64,000 bases of DNA from Neobacillus niacini (GCF_030817595.1 NZ_JAUSZN010000001.1:4347501-4411500); one strand, 5' to 3'; shown: positions 22,091 to 32,194, numbered from the stretch's first letter. Made by a program: numbers and translations. Notes: generated from the letters alone by a model not told the origin.

Positions 22091-22288
22091 ATGGAAGAAA
22101 AAGAGTTTGGGTTAAATGATGTCGTTGAAATGAAAAAGCAGCATCCATGCGGGACCAACCGATGGAAAATTATCCGGATGGGGATGGACATTCGAATCAA
22201 ATGTGAAGGCTGCGAACATAGTGTAATGATCCCTAGACGAGAATTCTCAAGGAAAATGAAGAAAATATTGGTGAAGCATGAACAGTAG
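22091..22288 (+). CDS. DUF951 family protein (YyzM-like)
   Basis: This 65-residue protein has the DUF951 pattern: DVVEMKKQHPCGTNRWKIIRMGMDIRIKCEGCEH. Three cysteines (PCG and CEGC) suggest metal binding or nucleic-acid contact; function is unknown. It lies directly downstream of the mscS-like gene with AAGGAGAGG before the ATG and a terminator after it. Confidence 0.88.
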   Translation: MEEKEFGLNDVVEMKKQHPCGTNRWKIIRMGMDIRIKCEGCEHSVMIPRREFSRKMKKILVKHEQ

Positions 22289-22306
22289 TTTATGCTTCTT
22301 TTTTTT
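22273..22306 (+). terminator. Terminator after the DUF951 gene
   Basis: GAAGCAT pairs with ATGCTTC, overlapping the end of the gene, followed by eight T. Confidence 0.88.
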
Positions 22307-22359
22307 GGTTAACTGTATTATTCTAGTTAAAAAGTAGAGATCGTTTTGGGGGTGGAGTA

Positions 22360-24357
22360 GTGGCGAGTATTGTGAAATCAGCGTGTCCATTGAATTGCTG
22401 GGACAGCTGTGGTTTTCATGTAACGGTAGAGAACGATAAAGTAATAAAAGTTGAAGGTGACCCTTCCCACCCCATTACCAAGGGGAAAATTTGCGGCAGA
22501 GGCAGAATGCTCGAAACAAGGACGAACTCACCTGAACGGATTCTTTATCCCTTAAAAAAGGTGAACGGAGAATTTAAGCAAATTTCATGGAATCAGGCTC
22601 TTGATGAAATTGCCATACAGTTGAAGGAAATAAAAGATCAATATGGTTCCACGGCTGTTCTCCATAGTCATGACTATGCGAACAACGGGATACTTAAAAA
22701 TCTAGATCAACGATTCTTTAATGCATATGGCGGTGTAACGGAGCTTTATGGTTCACTTTGTTGGGGTGCTGGAATTGAGGCGCAAAAATGGGACTTTGGC
22801 GATGCTTATGGTCATGAACCAGAGGATGTTTTAAATAGTAAAAACATTGTCGTTTGGGGAAGAAATGTAGCACGTACCAACATGCATTTTTATGAAAAGC
22901 TCCTAGAAGCAAAGAAAAAGGGAGCGAAGATTTATGTTATTGATCCACTTTTTAATGCAACTGCGAAAATAGCAGATGAATATATGTCCGTAAAACCTGG
23001 TATGGATGGTTTACTAGCTTCAGGGATTATAAAGGAAATCCTCCGTTTAGGACTTGAAGATCGTGAATTTATTGAACACTATTCATATGGTTTTGAGGAT
23101 CTAGAGAAACTGATTGAAGGCATATCTTTAGAAAAAATAAGTGAAATGACGGAAGTGTCAGTCGAGAAAATTCAGCTATTAGCAAAGGTCTTTGCTGATA
23201 AACCAACCTCTACTTTTATGGGACTTGGTCTGCAACGGTATAAAAATGGCGGGAATACGATCCGTTTGATTGATGCCCTTGCAGCGGTAAGCGGGAATAT
23301 TGGAATACCTGGCGGTGGTGCTAATTACGCCAACCTGCAAGTTGGGCAAAGCTTTGATATTTCCAACTTAACGCTAAGCAGCCGGAAGGAAAGACATCGA
23401 CAGTTTTCAATCATGAAGCAGGCGGAGGAAGTGCTTTCTGCCACTAATCCGGAAATAAAAATGATTGTGGTTACCTGCGGTAATCCGTTAACACAGGTCC
23501 CAGATTCATCGGTTGTAGAAAAGGCATTTTCATCAGTTTCCACACTCGTTGTAATTGAGCAATTTATGACCGATACAGCTCAACTGGCAGATTATATCCT
23601 GCCAACCACCACTTCTTTTGAGGAAGAAGATCTTTATTATTCTTCCATGTACCATCATTATGTTAATTATGGTCCGAAACTCGTTTTAGCTCCTGAAGAA
23701 GCTAAGTCGGATTTATGGATTTGGACACAGCTTGCTGAAAGACTTGGGTTTGGTGAGGATTTTCAGTTTTCAAGAGATCAGTGGCTGGAAATGTCACTTC
23801 ACTCTTTAGCAGAAAAAGGACTTACAATAGATGAACTTAAGGAACAGCATACGCTGGAACTGCCGGTGAAAAAAGTCCCGTGGAGTGATCACCAGTTTAA
23901 AACAGCTTCCGGGAAATTTGAATTCACATCCATGAACAAGGGCGAAGAAGGACAACTGACTTTAGCTGTTCCTGAGGAATCTAAATGGAACAATCCTCTA
24001 CTTGCGGAGAAATTCCCTTATAATTTATTGACGATTCATCCATTAAGATCTAATCATTCTCAAAACTATCATCTTTTTTCTAAAGCACCTGTGTTAAAGG
24101 TAGAGGTTGCGGAAAATATAACAGTTGATAAACAGTTACAGGAGGGCGACTATGTCAGAGTATGGAATAATCGCGGTGAAGTAAAAGGATATCTTTCCAT
24201 CCTGCCAAAGGCTCATCCAAACACGATTAATATCGATGAAGGAATTTGGAAAAGGTTTGGCGGTTCAGTAAATAACCTAACCTCAAGCGGAGAATCCGAT
24301 AACGGTCTCGGCAGTACCTTGTACGATTGTCTAGTGAATATTGAAAAGGTAAACTAA
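22360..24357 (+). CDS. Molybdopterin-dependent oxidoreductase (YyaE-like)
   Basis: This 665-residue protein is of the DMSO reductase/formate dehydrogenase superfamily. Four N-terminal cysteines (CPLNCWDSC at 9-17 and a fourth at about 45 in GKICGRG) fit a [4Fe-4S] cluster. The Mo-ligand region holds Cys134 in GSLCWGAG. Later motifs GIPGGGANYANL and the C-terminal molybdopterin-dinucleotide domain (HPLRSNHSQNYHLF) are present. No Tat signal is visible, so it is probably cytoplasmic. The position before ychF matches B. subtilis yyaE. The physiological substrate is unknown. The start is a GTG at 22360. Confidence 0.9.
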   Translation: MASIVKSACPLNCWDSCGFHVTVENDKVIKVEGDPSHPITKGKICGRGRMLETRTNSPERILYPLKKVNGEFKQISWNQALDEIAIQLKEIKDQYGSTAVLHSHDYANNGILKNLDQRFFNAYGGVTELYGSLCWGAGIEAQKWDFGDAYGHEPEDVLNSKNIVVWGRNVARTNMHFYEKLLEAKKKGAKIYVIDPLFNATAKIADEYMSVKPGMDGLLASGIIKEILRLGLEDREFIEHYSYGFEDLEKLIEGISLEKISEMTEVSVEKIQLLAKVFADKPTSTFMGLGLQRYKNGGNTIRLIDALAAVSGNIGIPGGGANYANLQVGQSFDISNLTLSSRKERHRQFSIMKQAEEVLSATNPEIKMIVVTCGNPLTQVPDSSVVEKAFSSVSTLVVIEQFMTDTAQLADYILPTTTSFEEEDLYYSSMYHHYVNYGPKLVLAPEEAKSDLWIWTQLAERLGFGEDFQFSRDQWLEMSLHSLAEKGLTIDELKEQHTLELPVKKVPWSDHQFKTASGKFEFTSMNKGEEGQLTLAVPEESKWNNPLLAEKFPYNLLTIHPLRSNHSQNYHLFSKAPVLKVEVAENITVDKQLQEGDYVRVWNNRGEVKGYLSILPKAHPNTINIDEGIWKRFGGSVNNLTSSGESDNGLGSTLYDCLVNIEKVN

Positions 24358-24385
24358 CTGGTGCCTAGTGCACCAGTTGTTTTTG
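24356..24385 (+). terminator. Terminator after the yyaE-like gene
   Basis: AACTGGTGC pairs with GCACCAGTT around a 5-nt loop, followed by GTTTTTGTTG. Confidence 0.88.
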
Positions 24386-24492
24386 TTGTTCTTGTCTTTT
24401 TAGCTTCTAATGCCTATAATTGTGAGAGGCTTTTTAATAATTCTTGGACGTTATTTTTTTAAATAGATATATATCTTGAGGAGTGAAAGTAC

Positions 24493-25593
24493 ATGGCATT
24501 AACAGCTGGAATCGTAGGTTTGCCGAATGTTGGTAAGTCTACATTATTTAATGCAATCACACAGGCTGGGGCTGAATCAGCCAATTACCCTTTCTGTACG
24601 ATTGACCCTAACGTAGGAATTGTAGAGGTACCAGATCACCGCTTAACAAAACTAACGGAACTTGTTCAACCGAAGAAAACAGTTCCAACAGCTTTTGAAT
24701 TTACCGATATTGCTGGGATTGTAAAGGGTGCGAGTAAAGGTGAAGGATTAGGAAACAAATTCTTATCACATATTCGTCAAGTAGACGCAATTTGCCAAGT
24801 AGTCCGCTGTTTTGCAGACGAGAACATCACCCATGTATCAGGAAAAGTAGATCCTATTTCAGATATCGAGGTTATTAATTTAGAGTTAATTCTTGCAGAC
24901 ATGGAGTCTGTTGAAAAAAGAATTAGCCGCGTTGAAAAATTAGCTAAGCAAAAAGATAAAGACGCAGCAGCTGAGTTTGAAGTACTCTCCATGCTTCGTG
25001 ACGCTTTTGAAGCTGAAAAGCCAGCACGTACGGTTGAATTTACGGAAGAACAAATGAAAATCGCCAAAATGCTTCACCTTTTAACGATTAAGCCTGTTTT
25101 ATATGTGGCAAACGTTGGTGAGGATGATGTAGCAGATCCATCAGGCAACGAATATGTTCAAAAAGTACGTGAATTTGCAGCAGCGGATAACGCTGAAGTG
25201 ATCGTGGTCTGCGCCAAGATCGAGGAAGAAATTGCTGAACTGGAAGGCGAAGAAAAGCAAATGTTCCTTGAAGAGCTTGGAATTGAGGAATCGGGTCTTG
25301 ACCAGTTAATTCGCGCAGCTTATAACTTGCTTGGACTAGCTACCTACTTTACTGCAGGTGTTCAGGAAGTTCGTGCCTGGACGTTTAGACACGGCATGAA
25401 AGCTCCACAATGTGCTGGTATTATTCACTCAGATTTCGAACGCGGATTTATTCGTGCTGAAACAGTCTCTTATGATGACTTATTAGCAGCAGGAAGTTAT
25501 AATGCTGCTAAAGAAGCTGGGAAAGTCCGTTTAGAAGGAAAAGAGTATTTAGTAAAAGACGGAGATGTTATTCACTTCCGTTTCAATGTGTAG
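24493..25593 (+). CDS. ychF: Redox-regulated ATPase YchF
   Basis: YchF is an Obg-family P-loop protein that prefers ATP and associates with ribosomes. The P-loop is GLPNVGKST (residues 8-16), with a switch region FTDIAGIVKGASKGEGLGN and a coiled-coil insertion (about 130-190). The C-terminal TGS domain ends EYLVKDGDVIHFRFNV. Length 366 is standard. GAGGAGTG lies upstream of the ATG. It precedes the rpsF operon, as in B. subtilis (yyaF). Confidence 0.96.
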   Translation: MALTAGIVGLPNVGKSTLFNAITQAGAESANYPFCTIDPNVGIVEVPDHRLTKLTELVQPKKTVPTAFEFTDIAGIVKGASKGEGLGNKFLSHIRQVDAICQVVRCFADENITHVSGKVDPISDIEVINLELILADMESVEKRISRVEKLAKQKDKDAAAEFEVLSMLRDAFEAEKPARTVEFTEEQMKIAKMLHLLTIKPVLYVANVGEDDVADPSGNEYVQKVREFAAADNAEVIVVCAKIEEEIAELEGEEKQMFLEELGIEESGLDQLIRAAYNLLGLATYFTAGVQEVRAWTFRHGMKAPQCAGIIHSDFERGFIRAETVSYDDLLAAGSYNAAKEAGKVRLEGKEYLVKDGDVIHFRFNV

Positions 25594-25600
25594 AATTGTC

Positions 25601-25625
25601 AGCCTTGCGTTTGCAAGGCTTTTTA
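25601..25625 (+). terminator. Terminator after ychF
   Basis: AGCCTTGC pairs with GCAAGGCT around GTTT, followed by TTTTTAC. Confidence 0.9.
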
Positions 25626-25670
25626 CATGGAAAGACTTTTAAGGAAAAAAACTAGAAATAGTGAACAACC

Positions 25671-25699
25671 TTGCTTTTCGTCTTTAACTATGATAAAAT
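25671..25699 (+). promoter_or_regulatory. Sigma-A promoter of the rpsF operon
   Basis: A -35 TTGCTT (25671-25676) and -10 TAAAAT (25694-25699) are 17 nt apart, with an upstream TG (25691-25692) giving an extended -10. The start point would be near 25706. Confidence 0.7.
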
Positions 25700-25730
25700 C
25701 TTAACTTGTGAGTAATGAATAATTGCTCCT

Positions 25731-25747
25731 TGCCCAAAGTTGGGCCG
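25731..25747 (+). promoter_or_regulatory. Possible S6:S18 autoregulatory hairpin in the rpsF leader
   Basis: GCCCA (25732-25736) pairs with TGGGC (25741-25745) around AAGT and is followed by a CCG. The S6:S18 complex is known to bind an rpsF leader hairpin with a conserved CCG in many bacteria. The position in the leader fits, but I could not model the full motif. Confidence 0.4.
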
Positions 25748-25772
25748 TTTAGACCAAAAGGAGGTGACTGTG

Positions 25773-26060
25773 ATGAATAAGTACGAAATCATGTACATCA
25801 TCCGCCCAAACATTGAAGACGAAGCGAAAAAGGCTCTTGTAGAGCGTTTCAACGGAATTCTTCTTGAAAACGGTGCGGAAACTGCTGAAACAAAAGATTG
25901 GGGTAAGCGTCGTTTAGCTTACGAAATCAACGATTTCCGTGATGGTTATTACGAAATCGTGAAAACTACATCTTCAGCTGACGCGGTACAAGAATTTTCT
26001 CGTCTTGCGAAAATCAGCGAAGATATCATTCGCCATTTAGTAATTAAAGAAGAAGCTTAA
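25773..26060 (+). CDS. rpsF: 30S ribosomal protein S6
   Basis: This 95-residue protein starts [20 protein letters not shown], the S6 pattern; [18 protein letters not shown] is the conserved core. The ATG at 25773 follows AAAGGAGGTGA. S6 binds S18 in the platform of the small subunit. It is the first gene of rpsF-ssbA-rpsR. Confidence 0.97.
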   Translation: MNKYEIMYIIRPNIEDEAKKALVERFNGILLENGAETAETKDWGKRRLAYEINDFRDGYYEIVKTTSSADAVQEFSRLAKISEDIIRHLVIKEEA

Positions 26061-26081
26061 TATAAATACATTTTGGTTGGA

Positions 26082-26097
26082 TGTTTCACATGAAACA
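26082..26097. promoter_or_regulatory. parS-like site between rpsF and ssbA
   Basis: TGTTTCACATGAAACA has one mismatch (A for G in the central CACGTG) to the parS consensus. It lies in the short rpsF-ssbA gap. ParB probably binds it more weakly than the perfect sites. Confidence 0.75.
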
Positions 26098-26126
26098 TTC
26101 TCCTCAAAGAAAAGGAGTTGATTCTG

Positions 26127-26660
26127 ATGATGAATCGTGTCGTGCTTGTTGGCCGTTTAACTAAAGATCCTGATTTGCGTTATACACCAAATGGGGTTCC
26201 TGTTGCTACTTTTACTTTAGCTGTTAACCGTCCGTTTTCTAGTCAGGCAGGTGAACGTGAAGCAGACTTTATTAATTGTGTTGTTTGGCGAAAACCAGCT
26301 GAAAATGTGGCAAACTTCTTGAAAAAAGGCAGTCTTGCAGGAGTAGATGGTCGCATTCAAACCCGCAACTATGAAGGACAAGATGGTAAGCGTGTTTACG
26401 TTACTGAAGTTCAGGCAGAGAGTGTTCAATTTCTTGAACCGAAAAATGCGTCTGGCGGCGGTGGCGGAAGAAGCGACAATGATTACTTCGGAGCTCCACC
26501 TAGGGAACCGCAAGGAAATCCTTATGGAGGCGGCAATCAGAATCAACGACAGTATCAAAACACTAACAATAACAATAATAAAGGTTTTACAAAAGTGGAT
26601 GATGACCCGTTCGCAGGTAACGGTCAGATAGACATCTCCGATGATGATCTACCATTTTAA
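26127..26660 (+). CDS. ssbA: Single-stranded DNA-binding protein SsbA
   Basis: This 177-residue protein has an N-terminal OB-fold ([22 protein letters not shown] to about residue 105), a glycine/asparagine-rich linker (110-155), and the acidic tip DDDLPF that recruits repair and replication proteins. The ATG at 26127 follows AAAGGAG; the next ATG is the adjacent codon. It is the essential replication SSB, placed between rpsF and rpsR as in most Firmicutes. Confidence 0.96.
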   Translation: MMNRVVLVGRLTKDPDLRYTPNGVPVATFTLAVNRPFSSQAGEREADFINCVVWRKPAENVANFLKKGSLAGVDGRIQTRNYEGQDGKRVYVTEVQAESVQFLEPKNASGGGGGRSDNDYFGAPPREPQGNPYGGGNQNQRQYQNTNNNNNKGFTKVDDDPFAGNGQIDISDDDLPF

Positions 26661-26708
26661 CGTAAACTTTTTATAATCGTTAATCATTTAATAAAGGAGG
26701 GAATTTTC

Positions 26709-26951
26709 ATGGCAGGTGGAGGACGTAAAGGCGGACGCGCGAAGCGCCGTAAAGTGTGCTATTTCACAGCAAATGGCATCTCACGCATCGATTATAAAGA
26801 TGTAGATTTACTTAAAAAATTCATCTCAGAACGTGGAAAGATTTTACCACGTCGTGTAACTGGTACTAGCGCTAAATATCAGCGTAAACTAACTGTTGCA
26901 ATCAAACGTGCACGTCAAATGGCATTATTACCATTCGTTGCGGGTGAATAA
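26709..26951 (+). CDS. rpsR: 30S ribosomal protein S18
   Basis: This 80-residue basic protein has the S18 core [32 protein letters not shown] and [25 protein letters not shown] lies upstream of the ATG. A strong terminator after it ends the rpsF operon. Confidence 0.97.
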   Translation: MAGGGRKGGRAKRRKVCYFTANGISRIDYKDVDLLKKFISERGKILPRRVTGTSAKYQRKLTVAIKRARQMALLPFVAGE

Positions 26952-26967
26952 TAGTATGAAATATATA

Positions 26968-27003
26968 AGGCAGCTGGGGTTTATCCCTTGCTGTCTTTTT
27001 ATT
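26968..27003 (+). terminator. Terminator of the rpsF-ssbA-rpsR operon
   Basis: GGCAGC/GCTGTC and GGG/CCC pair around TTTAT with a small bulge, followed by TTTTTATTTTC. Confidence 0.85.
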
Positions 27004-27082
27004 TTCTTGCAGATTTGTTGAATAGGAGAGCGTAACTGGCTAAAATTAAGAAATAGGCTTTTGAAATAATTGAGGTGAAGTA

Positions 27083-28027
27083 GTGAAAAATGTACGTAAA
27101 TTAACAGAAGGCGCAATCCTTTTAGCAGCCTTTGCTGTTTTATTATTACTAACGATTTATGTCCCGTTTCTAGGGATGATTGTAAACTTATTTTTAGCAG
27201 TGCCATTTATGCTCTTTGCATCCAAAAATGACGGGAAAAGTAACGTTGTTTTTATAGTTGCATCCCTTCTCCTCTCGTTTATTGTAGGTACGATTATGTC
27301 GCTGCCATTAACACTTGCATATGGGACAACAGGTGTCGTAATCGGCTACTTAATTCAGAAACAGAAGAACATGGGTGTTTTATTCATCGCGGGTTCTCTT
27401 GTCTTTTTAGTCAATTTAATTATTATATATGTGGCAAGTATCGTTCTCTTTAAAGTCGATATGATTACTGAAATGATTGAAATGATGCGGGAATCACTCA
27501 ACGTTTCGGCGGACTTACTAAAGAATTTTGGGAATACACAAGACTCTGAAAAAGTGTTGGAACAGTTTAATAATGGATTAAACTTAATTAAGACATTAAT
27601 TCCCACTCTATTTGTTCTCTCGTCTTTTTTGATTGTATTCATTATGCAGCTTATATCCTTTCCCATCATAAAGAGATTCGGCGTTAGGGTTGAAAAATGG
27701 AAAAGTTTTAAAGAGATATCACTTCCAAAAAGTATATTATATTACTTTCTCCTTACCTTGCTAGTTAATATGTTGATGAATCCAGAAGAGGGCAGCTTTT
27801 GGTATATGGCCATTATCAATATGACCTATATTCTTCAATTTTTGATGATCCTGCAAGGATATACATTTATCTTTTATTACTTCGATAAAAAGGGTTTTTC
27901 GAAGGCCATTTCTATTACAATAGCGATTGTCTCTTTTCTCATTCCAATTTTCCTTTATATTGTGGGGATATTAGGTATAATTGATTTAGGCTTTGATTTA
28001 CGAAAAGGCTTTAATAAAAAAGAGTGA
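27083..28027 (+). CDS. yybS: YybS family membrane protein (DUF2232)
   Basis: The 314-residue protein has about eight hydrophobic segments, starting LTEGAILLAAFAVLLLLTIYV. Family and position match B. subtilis yybS, immediately upstream of gdpP. Function is unknown. The start is a GTG at 27083 after TTGAGGTGA. The 26-bp gap to gdpP points to co-transcription. Confidence 0.88.
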   Translation: MKNVRKLTEGAILLAAFAVLLLLTIYVPFLGMIVNLFLAVPFMLFASKNDGKSNVVFIVASLLLSFIVGTIMSLPLTLAYGTTGVVIGYLIQKQKNMGVLFIAGSLVFLVNLIIIYVASIVLFKVDMITEMIEMMRESLNVSADLLKNFGNTQDSEKVLEQFNNGLNLIKTLIPTLFVLSSFLIVFIMQLISFPIIKRFGVRVEKWKSFKEISLPKSILYYFLLTLLVNMLMNPEEGSFWYMAIINMTYILQFLMILQGYTFIFYYFDKKGFSKAISITIAIVSFLIPIFLYIVGILGIIDLGFDLRKGFNKKE

Positions 28028-28053
28028 TGACTACTGTTTAGGAGCTGAAAAAA

Positions 28054-30027
28054 TTGCCTGCATTTATAGAAAAACGCTCGATTCGATACCCTTTTTACGG
28101 GCTAATAGGCATTACAGTAGTGCTGCTCATTGTCCTGTGCTACTATAATTGGGTACTTAGCCTAGTGGGCTTATTTCTCATTATTCCGCCGCTGTACTAT
28201 ATGATAGTGATTGAATCCAGCCAAAGGAAAGAGATGGAAGAATATATCTCAACTCTTTCTTACAGAGTGAAAAGGGTCGGCGAAGAAGCACTGATGGAAA
28301 TGCCGATTGGAATTATGCTCATCAATGATGATTACTTTATCGAGTGGACCAATCCCTTCCTATCCTCTTATTTTGATGAAGACACCCTTATTGGTAAGTC
28401 GCTCTACGAAATAGCAGATTCGTTAATACCGTTAATTAAGCAAGAGGTTGGCACAGAAATTATTACACTGCATGAGCGGAAATTCCGCGTCATTCTTAAA
28501 AGTGAGGAAAAGCTCCTCTATTTCTTTGATGTCACAGAACAAAAAGAAATTGAAAAAATGTACCATGATGAACGCACTGTTATCGCAATTATCTTTTTAG
28601 ATAATTACGATGAATTAACACAAGGAATGGATGACCAAATGCGTGGAAGCATTAACAATTTGGTTACTTCAACCTTAAATAAATGGGCCCAGGATAACGG
28701 GATTTTTCTTAAAAGAATCTCATCTGAAAGGTTTATCGCTGTTTTTAATGAAGCGATTCTCCAACTCTTGGAAAAGGGAAAATTCACTGTCCTTGATGAT
28801 GTACGAGAAATGACCTCTAAGCAGAATATCTCCTTTACGTTAAGTATTGGTGTAGGTGCTGGGACTCCTTCCCTGCCTGAGTTGGGCGTATTAGCACAGT
28901 CAAGTTTGGATTTAGCTTTAGGACGAGGCGGCGATCAGGTTGCAATCAAACATCCAAATGGTAAAGTGAAATTTTTTGGCGGCAAAACAAATCCGGTTGA
29001 AAAACGGACAAGAGTACGTGCCCGCGTTATTTCCCATGCACTAAAGGATTTAATTACCGCAAGTGATAAAGTTATTATAATGGGACACAAAAATCCCGAT
29101 ATGGATTCTATTGGCTCTTCCATTGGTATTTACAAGGTAGCGCAGATGAATCAAAAAGATGCCTACATAGTTTTAAACTTTCAAGAAATGGATGGTGCTG
29201 TTCAAAGGCTGATGGAAGAAATCCGCCATCAAGAGCAATTATTTTCTCGATTTATAGGTCCAGAAGAGGCATTGGAAATTTCAACAGAAAAAACACTATT
29301 GGTCATCGTGGATACCCATAAACCTGCGCTAGTAATTGAAGAACGACTTCTTAATAGAATTGATAACGTTGTTGTAATCGACCATCATCGTCGCGGGGAA
29401 GAGTTTATTGAAAATCCAGTTCTTGTTTATATGGAGCCATACGCGTCTTCTACAGCGGAGCTTGTTACCGAATTTCTTGAATACCAGCCAAAACGCGGTA
29501 AAATAGAAATGATAGAAGCTACTGCACTGCTCGCGGGAATCGTGGTGGATACAAAAAGTTTTACCTTACGGACAGGTGCCAGGACCTTTGATGCTGCCTC
29601 CTATCTAAGAGGTCAAGGGGCAGATACCATTCTCGTTCAGAAATTTTTAAAAGAAAGCGTTAATACCTATATTAAGAGGGCTAAGTTAATTGAATCCGTT
29701 GCTTTTTACCGCGATGGAATTGCCATTGCAAAAGGTGAAGAAAATGAGCTTCATGACCAAGTCCTTCTTGCTCAAGCCGCAGATACACTCCTTACGATGG
29801 ATGGTGTAGCAGCCTCGTTTGTCATTGCGAAACGCAATGAGGGGCTGATTGGTATTAGCGCCAGGTCGCTTGGCAACGTCAATGTTCAGGTAATCATGGA
29901 AAAGCTTCAAGGCGGCGGTCATTTGACCAATGCAGCCACCCAGATGACCGGAATTTCCATTACGGAAGCAGAAAGACAATTAAAGATAGCAATTGAAGAT
30001 TATTTTGAAGGTGGGAAAAAGGAATGA
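28054..30027 (+). CDS. gdpP: Cyclic-di-AMP phosphodiesterase GdpP
   Basis: GdpP hydrolyses c-di-AMP at the membrane and so affects potassium balance, wall stress and beta-lactam tolerance. Order: two N-terminal membrane segments (about 12-55), a PAS domain (80-150), a degenerate GGDEF domain (160-300), then DHH/DHHA1 (335-657) with [28 protein letters not shown] and the C-terminal GGGHLTNAA. Length 657 is normal. The start is a TTG at 28054 with AGGAGC upstream. Its stop overlaps the rplI start codon. Confidence 0.96.
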   Translation: MPAFIEKRSIRYPFYGLIGITVVLLIVLCYYNWVLSLVGLFLIIPPLYYMIVIESSQRKEMEEYISTLSYRVKRVGEEALMEMPIGIMLINDDYFIEWTNPFLSSYFDEDTLIGKSLYEIADSLIPLIKQEVGTEIITLHERKFRVILKSEEKLLYFFDVTEQKEIEKMYHDERTVIAIIFLDNYDELTQGMDDQMRGSINNLVTSTLNKWAQDNGIFLKRISSERFIAVFNEAILQLLEKGKFTVLDDVREMTSKQNISFTLSIGVGAGTPSLPELGVLAQSSLDLALGRGGDQVAIKHPNGKVKFFGGKTNPVEKRTRVRARVISHALKDLITASDKVIIMGHKNPDMDSIGSSIGIYKVAQMNQKDAYIVLNFQEMDGAVQRLMEEIRHQEQLFSRFIGPEEALEISTEKTLLVIVDTHKPALVIEERLLNRIDNVVVIDHHRRGEEFIENPVLVYMEPYASSTAELVTEFLEYQPKRGKIEMIEATALLAGIVVDTKSFTLRTGARTFDAASYLRGQGADTILVQKFLKESVNTYIKRAKLIESVAFYRDGIAIAKGEENELHDQVLLAQAADTLLTMDGVAASFVIAKRNEGLIGISARSLGNVNVQVIMEKLQGGGHLTNAATQMTGISITEAERQLKIAIEDYFEGGKKE

Positions 30028-30473
30028 AAGTAATTTTTCTAAAAGATGTAAAAGGTAAAGGCAAAAAAGGTGAAGTAAAAAATGTGGCAGATGGTTATGC
30101 TCATAACTTTTTAATTAAGCAGGGTCTTGCCATTGAAGCAAATAGTGCCAACATTAGCACATTAGAAGGTCAAAAGAAGAAGGAAGACAAACGTGCGGCA
30201 GAAGAACTTGCGGAAGCGAAAAAGCTAGGAGAACAATTAGAAAAGATTACAGTTGAGCTATCTGCTAAAGCGGGTGAAGGCGGACGCCTCTTTGGTTCCA
30301 TTACCACAAAACAAATTGCCGAAGAGCTTCAAAAGAAACACGGAATTAAAATCGATAAACGTAAAATGGAATTAGCAGACGCCATTCGTACCTTAGGTCA
30401 TACAAAGGTTCCTGTTAAACTTCATCATGAAGTTGTATCTACGTTAACAGTTCATGTAAAAGAGGTAAAGTAA
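30024..30473 (+). CDS. rplI: 50S ribosomal protein L9
   Basis: This 149-residue protein has the N-terminal L9 domain ([20 protein letters not shown]), a long connecting helix (40-75) and the C-terminal domain with [19 protein letters not shown]. The ATG overlaps the end of gdpP by 4 nt, so translation is probably coupled. Confidence 0.97.
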   Translation: MKVIFLKDVKGKGKKGEVKNVADGYAHNFLIKQGLAIEANSANISTLEGQKKKEDKRAAEELAEAKKLGEQLEKITVELSAKAGEGGRLFGSITTKQIAEELQKKHGIKIDKRKMELADAIRTLGHTKVPVKLHHEVVSTLTVHVKEVK

Positions 30474-30521
30474 TTTCCAGTTCAAATTTCAGCTAAACAT
30501 GTTAAAATAATAAAAGCAAAC

Positions 30522-30557
30522 AAGTGATGTGATCGGTTGAGACTGGTCACTTTTCTT
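30522..30557 (+). terminator. Weak hairpin between rplI and dnaC
   Basis: AAGTGA pairs with TCACTT around a long loop, followed by TTCTTC. It could partly separate rplI from dnaC. Confidence 0.4.
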
Positions 30558-30631
30558 CATTATGGACATATTTAGGTTGAGAACTATTAATATATATAAT
30601 TTATCCTCTTCAAATAGGAGGTTTTTGATAG

Positions 30632-31981
30632 ATGAATGATGTATATGCAGATCGTCTGCCGCCGCAAAATATTGAAGCCGAACAAGCTGTCTTAGGTGCG
30701 ATTTTCTTAGAACCCTCTGCCTTAACTGTGGCTTCCGAAATCTTGATACCAGAAGACTTCTATCGTGCCTCTCACCAGAAGATTTTTAATGCGATGCTGA
30801 AGCTGAACGATGAAGGTAAGGTAGTTGACCTTGTCACGGTAACCGAGGAATTAGCTGCAGCGAAGCTGATTGAGGATACAGGCGGAGTAAGTTATTTAAG
30901 TGAATTGGCGAGCTCTGTGCCGACCGCAGCCAATATTGAATATTATGCTAGAATCGTAGAAGAAAAGTCTTTGTTGAGACGATTAATTCGGACAGCAACC
31001 GAGATTGCTTCAGACGGCTATTCTCGTGAAGACGAAGTAGAAGCACTTTTAAGTGAGGCTGAAAAAAACATCCTCGCCGTAGCACAGCGCAAAAATGCTG
31101 GAGCGTTCCACAATATTAAAGATGTCCTTGTTCGTACGTATGATAATATTGAGCAAATGCACCAGAATGCTGGGGAAATTACCGGTCTTGAGACAGGCTT
31201 TATTGAGCTTGACCGAATGACAGCAGGATTCCAGCGCAATGACTTAATCATTGTCGGCGCTCGTCCTTCTGTGGGTAAAACCGCGTTTGCCTTAAATATT
31301 GCGCAAAATGTGGCGCACAAAACAGGCGAAAATATCGCCATCTTTAGTCTTGAGATGGGTGCTGAGCAGCTTGTTATGCGTCTCCTTTGTGCCGAGGGGA
31401 ATATTGATGCACAAAGGCTTCGTACCGGTACGCTAACCGATGATGACTGGGGTAAACTGACGATGGCGATGGGCAGCCTTTCTAGCTCAGGTATCTTTAT
31501 TGATGATACTCCAGGGGTAAGAATCAGTGATATTCGTTCCAAGTGCCGTCGTTTAAAGCAGGAGCACGGTTTAGGGATGATCTTAATCGACTACTTACAG
31601 CTTATTTTAGGTAGCGGTCGTGCTGGCGAAAACCGTCAGCAGGAAGTATCGGAAATCTCGCGTTCCCTAAAGCAATTAGCGCGTGAGCTTCAGGTTCCTG
31701 TTATTGCCCTGTCCCAGCTTTCCCGTGGTGTTGAGCAGCGTCAGGACAAACGTCCAATGATGTCCGATATCCGTGAATCCGGTTCGATTGAGCAGGACGC
31801 CGATATCGTTGCCTTCTTATACCGTGATGATTACTACGATAAAGAATCCGAGAATAAGAATATCATCGAAATCATCATCGCCAAGCAGCGTAACGGTCCA
31901 ACTGGCACCGTCTCACTCGCATTCGTAAAGGAATACAATAAATTCGTAAACTTGGAGACACGATACGATCCAAGTGCTTAG
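30632..31981 (+). CDS. dnaC: Replicative DNA helicase (DnaB family)
   Basis: This hexameric 5'-3' helicase unwinds DNA at the fork; in B. subtilis it is named DnaC. The N-terminal helical domain (PPQNIEAEQAVLGAIFLEP, 10-28) and the RecA-like C-terminal domain with Walker A ARPSVGKTAFA, Walker B MILIDYLQL and the arginine-finger region are present. Length 449 is typical. AGGAGG precedes the ATG. It follows rplI as in B. subtilis. Confidence 0.97.
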   Translation: MNDVYADRLPPQNIEAEQAVLGAIFLEPSALTVASEILIPEDFYRASHQKIFNAMLKLNDEGKVVDLVTVTEELAAAKLIEDTGGVSYLSELASSVPTAANIEYYARIVEEKSLLRRLIRTATEIASDGYSREDEVEALLSEAEKNILAVAQRKNAGAFHNIKDVLVRTYDNIEQMHQNAGEITGLETGFIELDRMTAGFQRNDLIIVGARPSVGKTAFALNIAQNVAHKTGENIAIFSLEMGAEQLVMRLLCAEGNIDAQRLRTGTLTDDDWGKLTMAMGSLSSSGIFIDDTPGVRISDIRSKCRRLKQEHGLGMILIDYLQLILGSGRAGENRQQEVSEISRSLKQLARELQVPVIALSQLSRGVEQRQDKRPMMSDIRESGSIEQDADIVAFLYRDDYYDKESENKNIIEIIIAKQRNGPTGTVSLAFVKEYNKFVNLETRYDPSA

Positions 31982-31992
31982 GGTTTTTAGAG

Positions 31993-32026
31993 AGCTCAGC
32001 CAAGGTTTTTGGCTGGGCTTTTTTTT
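31993..32026 (+). terminator. Terminator after dnaC
   Basis: AGCTCAGCCAA pairs with TTGGCTGGGCT, followed by eight T. Confidence 0.92.
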
Positions 32027-32040
32027 ATAAATAAGGTATT

Positions 32041-32194
32041 TTTGTCACTTGCCCGTGAAAAACGAGGTCATCGGTAACGATTATAGGCAATTCGTTCCCG
32101 CTCTAGTTTAATTTGGAGGTTCAGGGTAACGAATAACGATTATTCATGCCCGTTCTCGCTTGAAAAGTAGCTAGGTGGTAACGAATAGAAAAAG
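32041..32194. repeat. Degenerate tandem repeat, period about 52 bp
   Basis: GGTAACGA recurs at about 32073, 32125 and 32177, exactly 52 bp apart. Each copy is preceded by a related block containing GCCCG or CCCG (CTTGCCCGTGAAAAACGAGG; ATGCCCGTTCTCGCTTG). The copies are too diverged to be a recent expansion. No gene is visible here. Confidence 0.5.

Noticed and set aside
31018..31542. 174-codon open frame antisense to dnaC
   Set aside because: Fully within the conserved helicase gene, no start context, low-complexity serine-rich product.
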